NCBI GenBank assembly: GCA_025200525.1 | Contig: CM045763.1 | Location: 155,316,246-155,380,245, forward strand | Source of the DNA: Camellia lanceoleosa | Lineage: Eukaryota > Streptophyta > Magnoliopsida > Ericales > Theaceae | Length of the DNA: 64,000 nucleotides | Direction of reading: 5' to 3' | In this document: one piece after another, positions 57,773 through 64,000 of the stretch | How the letters are laid out: every line of letters starts with the position of its first letter | Numbering within the stretch: position 1 is the stretch's first letter | The notes under the pieces: generated by a model | What the model was told of the DNA's origin: nothing | Database searches by the model: none | What the model saw: only the letters and a program-made list of their open reading frames with translations | Made by a program: the position numbers and the translations under genes

Positions 57773-59841
57773 GTTACAGCGACTCCGGTTTTGACCCAAT
57801 ATTTTATTACGTTCCAGACTCAGGTTTCAGGGTTTAATGTTGTTGTTCATCTCTTATTCCCCTTGTTTTTCCTTGGATTGGTCATTTGGATTGTAGTTGT
57901 GTGTTTGGAACATGTTGGTTCTTTGTTCTTCCAAACCTTTGTTGCCCAAATTTTTGCTGCTCCACTCGAGCGGCTATTCTTGTGCTCAAGCGGGCTTTGA
58001 AATTTTTGCTCCTCTGCTCAAGCGGGCTTTGCAAACTCTCAATATTTTTGCAGACCTGCAAATACTAGAAGAGTGTGTTCAACGCTCGAGCAACATTTCT
58101 TACACTCGAGCGGGTGGATGCTCAAGTGTCCAGTCTTGTGCTCGAGCAATGTTCTTCGTCTACAAAACTTCTAAAAATATGTATTCTACACTTGAGCGTC
58201 ACCTTTTATGCTCAAGTGGAACGTTGTGTCTGATGCTCAAGCGGATTGTGTGTATAACAGTCCATGAAGATGACTTTTTTCATCACATTTTCATTCCTCT
58301 CTCTCTCTAAAACTTTCCAAAACCCTAGATCTTGAGTTTCTCTCTCTAAAACTCATCTTCTCTCTTCTATTTCCCCTAGATCCATTGGGTTCTTCACCCT
58401 TGTGCCTTTGAGAAAAAGGTAGAGAACGTCATGGGCTCTCTTTTCATTCGAACAAAAGTGAGTTTCGGTGCCTTTGGAGTTTCAACCTTGCTTTGCTCAT
58501 CTTCTCTTCTTGAGGTAGGGATTTTCTACACTTTCATATGGTCTTTAACTTAGTTAGTTGTTGTTGTGTAACAATGGTGGAATTTGAGAGTAGTTTGAAC
58601 AAACCTAGGGTTTGGGTATGAAATAAAAAGAGGGGTTTTTGATGAATGGAAAATAGATAGTTATAGAGTTTGAAAATAAGGTTGTGTTGTGTCAAAATTG
58701 TTGATTTTGGAACTTAGGTTGATATTTGAAAAGGGGGAGTTTTCCCTAAAATGATTATGATATTTATTTTGTATAAATAAATAAAATTGGTGTTGTAAAC
58801 ATGAAAATGGACGAATATTGAAATAGATGGTGGAGTTGAGTATGTAATACCTCTCATCTTTGGAAGTTTTGAATAAATTATACGTCTTTAGGTTGAATAT
58901 CTGTTTAGAAATAATTGTATTGGGCTATCGGTAGAGGATAGCTATGATAGTTGTAGAAATTGCATGAGAATTAGGTGAATTAAAACTAATCTATTGTTGA
59001 TTTTCATTGAATATGGCTATATTTAAATACATTGTATATGTATGATGTTTGGGAGGAAAAATGGGATGTACTCTACTATTTGGGAGGAGATATGGGATGG
59101 ATTCCATCGAAATTAAGTTGGCCGAAGTGGCCAGGGTGAACGTCCCGAAACTTGTGTATACATGGGTGCCGATCCCGCAGACGAAATTTTCGCAAAATGG
59201 CAGATTGAAGTATTGGTGTGGTAATTGTGTTGATTAGATAACATGATCAGTTGAGTTGTTGAAAGATAATGAAATTGGCTCATGGATTGAAATGAATTGA
59301 AGGAAAATGGAATAAGCTATGAACATGGTACTTGACGATTATTAAAAAATGTGAATGTTTTGCCATAGGCATTGTATATGCACATTGTACTTATGCCTTT
59401 GTTAAACCTCATATATTATGTTAGATTATTCCTACTGGGCTTTGGCTCATCCTATTTGAGAAAACCATTTTCAGGTGCTAGTGACATGCCTCTGCCAAGG
59501 CAATAGCTTGAAGGGACTTTTGGGAAGCAAGAGCTTCTTTATTTTGTTTTTATTCTCTTGTATAGCCACAAGCTTTAATTGTATTGAGCTAGGCTCACTT
59601 TTGTGCAACCAAGCATTGACTTGGAAAGATGTAAGCCTATAGGGTATCTGACTATATGTTTAGTTTCATTTCTCCCAACATTGTAACACATGCTATAGAT
59701 TCAGGATGAACATTGGTGAATGTATATCGCATGTGTTAACCTGCGTAAACGAACTCTGAACTCTGGTGAATGAATGTATCTTATTTCTGTTATTCTTCCG
59801 TTTGTGAGTTGTATTTATTGTATAATTTTGAGGGTGTTACA
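57773..59841 (+). repeat. T3 3' LTR, most complete Tekay LTR
   Basis: From TTACAGCGACTCCGG (eroded TGTA start) to GGGTGTTACA, about 2.07 kb, followed by target duplication TATCT (59842-59846). It contains about ten CTCGAG/CTCAAG words (57965-58245), a CT-rich leader (58300-58370), the 'gtgtaacaatggtgg' block (58566), and the 'tactgggctttggctca' block (59431). This last block is the uninterrupted target that proves the GATTA-flanked solo insertions upstream. Confidence 0.85.
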
Positions 59842-59846
59842 TATCT

Positions 59847-60689
59847 GTATTGGGCTATCGGTGGAGGATAGCTATGATTGTTGTAGAAATTGCATAACGA
59901 TTAGGTGAACTAAAACTAATATATTGTTGGTTGTCGTTGAATATGACTATGTTTTAAATACATTATATATGTATGATGTTTTGGAGTAGAAAGGTGATGT
60001 GCTCCATTGTTTGGGATGAGGTAGGGGATGGACTCCATTGAAATTAAGTTAGCTGGAGTGTTCAGGGTGAAAGTCCCGAAATCTTATGTATACATAGGTG
60101 CCGATCCCACAGATGAAATTTTCATAAAATGGCAGATTTGAAGTGTTTGTGTGGTAGTGTATTGAATTGGAAGAATCACTGGGTTGTAGCCTCAGTTGAG
60201 TTGTAGCCTCAGTTGAGTTGTTGAAAGATAATGAAATTGATTTACCGTATTTGGAAAAACCATTTGGGAACTGGGTTTTTAGATTGTTCCTACTGGGCTT
60301 TGGCTCACCCTATTTAGAAAAACCATTTTCAGGTGTCGGTCACATGCCTCCGCCAAGGCAATAACTTGGAGGAACTTTTGGGAGCAAGAGCTTCTTTAAT
60401 TTGTTATATTATTTTGTTTAGCCAAGGGCTTCAAATTGTATTGAGCTAGGCTCATTTTTGCGTAACCAAGTAAGGACTTGGAAAAAAGTAAGCCTATAGG
60501 GCATATGACTATTTGTTTAGTTTTAATTCTCTTAACATTGCAATACATGTAGATTCAGGATGGATATTTGTGAATGTATATCGTATGTGTTAACTTTTGT
60601 AAACAAACTCTGATGAATGAAAGCATATTATTTCCATTATTCTTCTACTTTAAGAGTTGGTTTTATTGTATTATTTTGGGGGTGTTACA
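59847..60689 (+). repeat. T1 3' LTR, right part
   Basis: Starts GTATTGGGCTATCGG right after TATCT and runs to GGGGGTGTTACA. It is the continuation of 37219-37475. Joined at TATCT, the two parts read like the uninterrupted LTR (ttagaaata..gtattgggc). A local direct repeat occurs at 60186-60220 (ttgtagcctcagttgag, twice). Followed by CTCAG (60690-60694). Confidence 0.75.
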
Positions 60690-60694
60690 CTCAG
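60690..60694 (+). repeat. Right target-site duplication CTCAG of the outer nest
   Basis: Directly follows the LTR terminus TTACA and matches 29014-29018. Confidence 0.75.
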
Positions 60695-61137
60695 TATGGT
60701 GTGCTTAAAAATAATTATAATTTTCATGTATACCACAAGATAAAATATTAAATTATTTCAAAATAATTATAATATATATATTTTTAATTTATAAAGTCCC
60801 GTACATAGCGTGTAAGGAGAATTAATTTTTTTTATATACTTGATATTTTTAATTAAAAATAAAATTTATTGACATGACACGGTAATATCAAATAATAAAT
60901 GAATATGATTAGAATATCTTCAATCATTCACCAAATCTTGCATCAAATTGAAATTTGATAAAAAATTTGGTAAAAAATAGGTCCAATTATTTCATTAAAC
61001 TTGTATTTATTCATCTCTAATAAAAATCTATTTCAATATGTTCCTAGCCTTGAAAAAGAAGAAACAAAACAAACTAAAACAGTCTGCCTTTAATTTTTTG
61101 CTTTAGGCCATTCATGTGGTATAGCAGCCCCTATAAA
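60695..61137. other. AT-rich DNA, no gene seen
   Basis: No frame or RNA gene is supported. This is the right flank of the nest. Confidence 0.5.
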
Positions 61138-61390
61138 ATATTAAGTCAATTGGATAACAGAAATCATGTGTTCGGATCAATTTTGTATAGAGGGTTCCAT
61201 AGAGTATATCATCTTTGCAAAAAATTACGTCGATTAGATAACGAAAATCATGTGTTTGGATCAATTTTGTATGGACAGTTGTATGGACCGTTTATCTTTT
61301 CACCATCTATATAAAATTGATTTGAACATGTGATTTCCATTATCAGATCGACTTATTTTTTTGCAAAAATGACATACTCGACGAATCCTA
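61138..61390. repeat. Fold-back repeat
   Basis: The word 'aaatcatgtgttcggatcaa' plus 'ttttgtat' occurs at about 61162 and again, slightly changed, at about 61246. Its reverse complement follows at 61307-61355 (tataaaattgatttgaacatg, then tgatttccattatc). The flanking 'tatatcatctttgcaaaaaa' (61205) also returns inverted near 61358-61378. Transcribed, the region would form a long imperfect hairpin. It could be a small fold-back transposon or an inverted-duplication remnant. Confidence 0.6.
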
Positions 61391-61614
61391 AAATATAAAC
61401 AGTTCAAATTATCCAAACGACACTCAAAAATAGACACAACAGGTCGGATTAGATGGTCCAATCCGATGGTGGATTGAACAATCTAATTCCTCAGAAAGAT
61501 GTAGAGAGAGAATGTACATGCTGTAAAGTAAAAGGCCAATATGGACAAATAAAAGAGGTGTTGCTCATTACGAGAGGTGTCACATGTCAAATCGTGGTTA
61601 ATTGTCCAAATCGC

Positions 61615-61667
61615 CCCCCAAGCCCCCCCCACTTCATTCCCCCCCCCCCCCCCCCTTAGTATAAAAG
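61615..61667 (+). promoter_or_regulatory. Poly-C tract and TATA box before the right gene fragment
   Basis: C-runs at 61614-61630 and 61639-61655 (the second about 17 C) are followed by AGTATAAAAGCTCC, with the TATA core at 61660-61667. The start codon of the gene fragment is about 75 bases further on. Long C-runs are prone to length errors. Confidence 0.5.
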
Positions 61668-61680
61668 CTCCATCACAGAA

Positions 61681-63100
61681 CCACCATTCCTACACTTGAA
61701 GATAAGGAAGTTGGAGAGACCGCTGGAAGGGAAGTTTTCATGAATTACATTATCAAACTTGCTATGAGCAAATTGGGCTCTGAAATATTCAAACACTTCT
61801 TTGTGCGAGGCCGGAATTTCGATCGCAAAATTGCGATTTAGATGTTCTTTTTTTTTTTTGCTGCTTCTGGTCGTTCTATTCTACGTAAGAAGATACATAA
61901 ATCCGTTTTGTTTTCTGTTTTAGATTGAAATTAGAGTTCATTAAGCCTCATTATTAACATTACATTCAATTGAAAGTATTAATTTTCTTTTATATATATT
62001 GACATATCTATATAACATGATCACTTGAGCACATATAGTGTGTTACTCGAGTGACAAAAAAATACGCATATAATATTATTACATCATGCCTTTAATATTA
62101 ATCTTCTTTTTTTGTCATTAGATTGCTAGTGTATATATATATATATCAAGACAATTTTAGCTCACTTTCTGAAAAATTAAGCCCAATTTGGATTTTGGAA
62201 AGTTTAAGATTTTTTCATAAATTTTACACGTTTTAAGTATATTTAGATTGAGTCGATCTAAAAAATTTTAAAAAAATAAAATAAAAATTGTATATTTTTC
62301 TATATATTTGTTAGCATTTAATATTTTTTTAAAAAATCATAAAAAAACTAAAAAAACTTTGATTAAAATATTTAAAATATCCACTACAAATATTTAAAAA
62401 ACTATTTTTGAAAATTTTAAAATGAAGTAGAGTTTTAAAAGTTATTTAAGAATTTGAAAAGCAAACAAGTTTTGAATTTTCAAAATTTTAAAACTATTTT
62501 CAGAATATATAACTAAACAAGTTTTTAAATTTTTTTCAACTCTTTTAAAAAAGTTATTTTTCAAAATTGATTCTGAAAACCAAACTAAATGGACTTGAGT
62601 TTTTTGTTTTCCGTATTTTTTTAGTGAATTTTTTAAAATATTTTATGTAATTTTTATTTTTATTTTTAGATACACCTAATCTACATATACATAAAAAAAA
62701 ATGTAATATTTGTGAAAAAATCCTTAAAAAAATTCATCAAATACAAAAAAAGAAAAATGAAAATACTAACATTGAGTACATTTTTATATTTTGTTCTATT
62801 TAATGAATTTTATAAAAACATTTGTACAAATTATATATTTTTTACGTGTATATCAAGATTAAGTAGATATAAAAAGTTAAAAAAAATAATTAAAATATTT
62901 AAAAAATATACCAAAACTATTAAAATACAAATTAAAATTTTTAAAAACTCCAAACCATAAAGTGTAATATTCTAATTTCCATGCTATTTCAGGATTCTTA
63001 TGACTATTTCAAAGGAATTCAGCTATAATGTTGAGTATTTGAAATAGTATCGTTGTGTCTGATGTGACTGTATTTGGTGACATAAATTATGGCCTCGTTT
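61681..63100 (+). pseudogene. Spliced gene fragment, right copy, unknown family
   Basis: Exon 1 has an ATG at 61740 and encodes MNYIIKLAMSKLGSEIFKHF and FVRGRNFDRKIAI before a TAG at 61839-61841. An upstream in-frame stretch (EVGETAGREVF) parallels the left copy. Donor CTAC/GTAAGA at 61885 and acceptor TATTTCAG/GATTC at 62992 match the left copy, giving a 1.1-kb intron instead of 199 bases. Exon 2 starts GATTCTTATGACTATTTC, like the left exon 2. If the TAG is real, the product is about 33 residues. I do not recognise the family; that two copies share splice sites supports a real gene origin. Confidence 0.45.
62150..62960. other. AT-rich insertion within the intron of the right gene fragment
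   Basis: The left copy's intron is 199 bases; here about 900 extra bases of extreme AT content lie between the same splice sites. Weak inverted ends (cccaatttggattttgg at 62182, ccaaactaaatgg at 62580) hint at a small inverted-repeat transposon covering part of it. A (TA)n run is at 62131-62147. Lys/Ile-rich frames here are composition artefacts. Confidence 0.4.
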
Positions 63101-63282
63101 GGAAAATTAGCTATCTTAGTATTTTTTTGACTTTTTAACTATTTTACGAGATGAAAAAAAATTGTGTTTGAGAAGAATTGTGGATTTTTTTTAGTTGAAT
63201 GGATGGTTGTGAAAGAAAAAATGATTAATTGAAGTGTAAGATGTGATATTTTGTCTTGTTAGTTATTTAGTTTTCTTCTTTT

Positions 63283-63333
<51 letters not shown>

Positions 63334-63373
63334 ATTAACTATTTTAGTCAAAATCCAAGTTGCCAAACATGAT
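63091..63373. mobile_element. Small hAT-like non-autonomous element (MITE)
   Basis: Left end GGCCTCGTTTGGAAAA and right end GTTGCCAAACATGATC form short imperfect terminal inverted repeats of the 'cctcgtttgg' type that is common in plant MITEs. The interior is non-coding and contains the GT microsatellite. I could not see a clear target duplication. Confidence 0.45.
63287..63331. repeat. (GT)n microsatellite
   Basis: About 22 uninterrupted GT units. Likely length-polymorphic. Confidence 0.95.
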
Positions 63374-64000
63374 CTAAGAGTACTGGAGCAAATATATGTA
63401 ATGTTATTTTAATTTGATTTTTATTAATTTAAATAGTAAATCTATCACTTTATGTTAGTCTTTTAAAAGATAATTGGACAAGTATAAATATGGAGAGTGT
63501 GGATTATTCCTTCAAAACCATCAAATATCTTCTCAGTTTGGTGAGATGTTTTTTTTGGTATCCGTCAACACTACTCATCTCATCTTTTATGGCACTTGTT
63601 CTATCGTTTCTTAAAAAATAGTTTTAAATTGAAGAATCTTGTTGTTCATAAAAATTCTTAAAAATCTTTAAAGAAAAAACTCCTAAATTTGTACTAATGA
63701 TGTGTGATAATATTAAACTGACGATTTGATATTTACAATGTAGAAATGAAATTGTCACAATAGTGCAAATGCTAGTTTTTGGTAAGGTTGGAAATATTGT
63801 TCGATTGCTTAATTTTTGACTTTTGAGATTTAGATAATTAACAAATGATTAAAAATTAAAAAAAGTGGGAGAGACTTGAGAGGTGACACGTAGGAGAGAG
63901 AATGTGTAAGAATTTAATATTAAGAGTTTGGAGAATTCTCAAACTCCACTACATTTGCTTATATATATAGTATAGATTACGGGACTTTGGCACAGTCTAT
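63374..64000. other. AT-rich DNA, no gene seen
   Basis: No supported gene. An imperfect palindrome around GAGTTTGGAGAATTCTC lies at about 63924-63948, and a (TA)n run lies at 63961-63970. Confidence 0.5.

Larger units (their letters stand above)
29019..60689 (+). mobile_element. Tekay/Del chromovirus T1, expanded to 31.7 kb by nested insertions and a duplication
   Basis: Bracketed by CTCAG (29014-29018 and 60690-60694). Its own parts are: 5' LTR fragment 29019-29230, pol 29231-32043, polypurine tract 32404-32416, and a 3' LTR split into 32417-33261, 37219-37475 and 59847-60689. The 3' LTR was hit by a solo Tat LTR and by another Tekay element, and part was then duplicated. Lineage is set by Tekay-type RT and integrase motifs and by the C-terminal chromodomain. 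An internal deletion removes most of the 5' LTR, gag, protease and the start of RT. Confidence 0.8.

Noticed and set aside
62712..62960. Lys/Ile-rich 82-codon frame in AT-rich DNA.
   Set aside because: Composition artefact inside an intron insertion, with no homologous segment in the shorter paralogous intron.

Overview
This window is repeat-dominated plant nuclear DNA, most likely from a eudicot with a moderately large genome. The evidence is Ty3/gypsy retrotransposons of two plant lineages (Tat, and Tekay/Del chromoviruses with a C-terminal chromodomain), an initiator-Met tRNA primer-binding site (TGGTATCAGAGC), plant TATA boxes and GT..AG introns, and plant mobile domain (PMD) genes. I see no intact retrotransposon polyprotein and no rRNA, tRNA, CRISPR or bacterial-type feature. 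I cannot name the species.

Layout. (1) 1-17141: the 3' two-thirds of a giant Tat element on the + strand. Order: protease with G-patch-like region, reverse transcriptase/RNase H, archaeal-type second RNase H, integrase, an 8-kb 3' region, a polypurine tract and a 4.2-kb LTR. The 3' region carries two genes on the opposite strand, both PMD-like and both with TATA boxes and canonical introns (5535-6690 and 7541-11706). (2) 17142-19150: unassigned DNA with short tandem repeats. (3) 19150-23170: a decayed Tat element on the - strand with a rearranged gag and most of pol missing. (4) 23395-26851: a 3.5-kb A/G-rich minisatellite ending in a tandemly duplicated TATA region. (5) 26944-27390: a short spliced gene fragment with a diverged second copy at 61681-63100. 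(6) 29019-60689: a nest of Tekay and Tat-LTR insertions. (7) 60695-64000: AT-rich DNA with a fold-back element, the second gene fragment and a small transposon.

The nest can be ordered from target-site duplications (TSDs). The outer Tekay element T1 (29019-60689) is bracketed by CTCAG. Its 3' LTR received a solo Tat LTR (33262-37218, TSD GTATG) and a second Tekay element (from 37476 to 59841, TSD TATCT). The 5' LTR of that second element received a solo Tekay-type LTR (38792-41024, TSD GATTA). A tandem duplication of about 11.4 kb (33749-45108 and 45111-56507) then copied most of this, so the second element appears as T2 (truncated at 45108) and T3 (complete to its 3' LTR).

Functionally the window is mostly dead coding sequence. 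The parts that could still act are promoters and RNA-level structure: LTR promoters, the two antisense PMD promoters, palindrome arrays in the LTRs and the minisatellites. One caution applies to all gene breaks. Differences between the duplicated copies cluster at CAG/CTG sites, which suggests sequence error at methylated CHG sites, so some frameshifts reported here may not exist in the genome.
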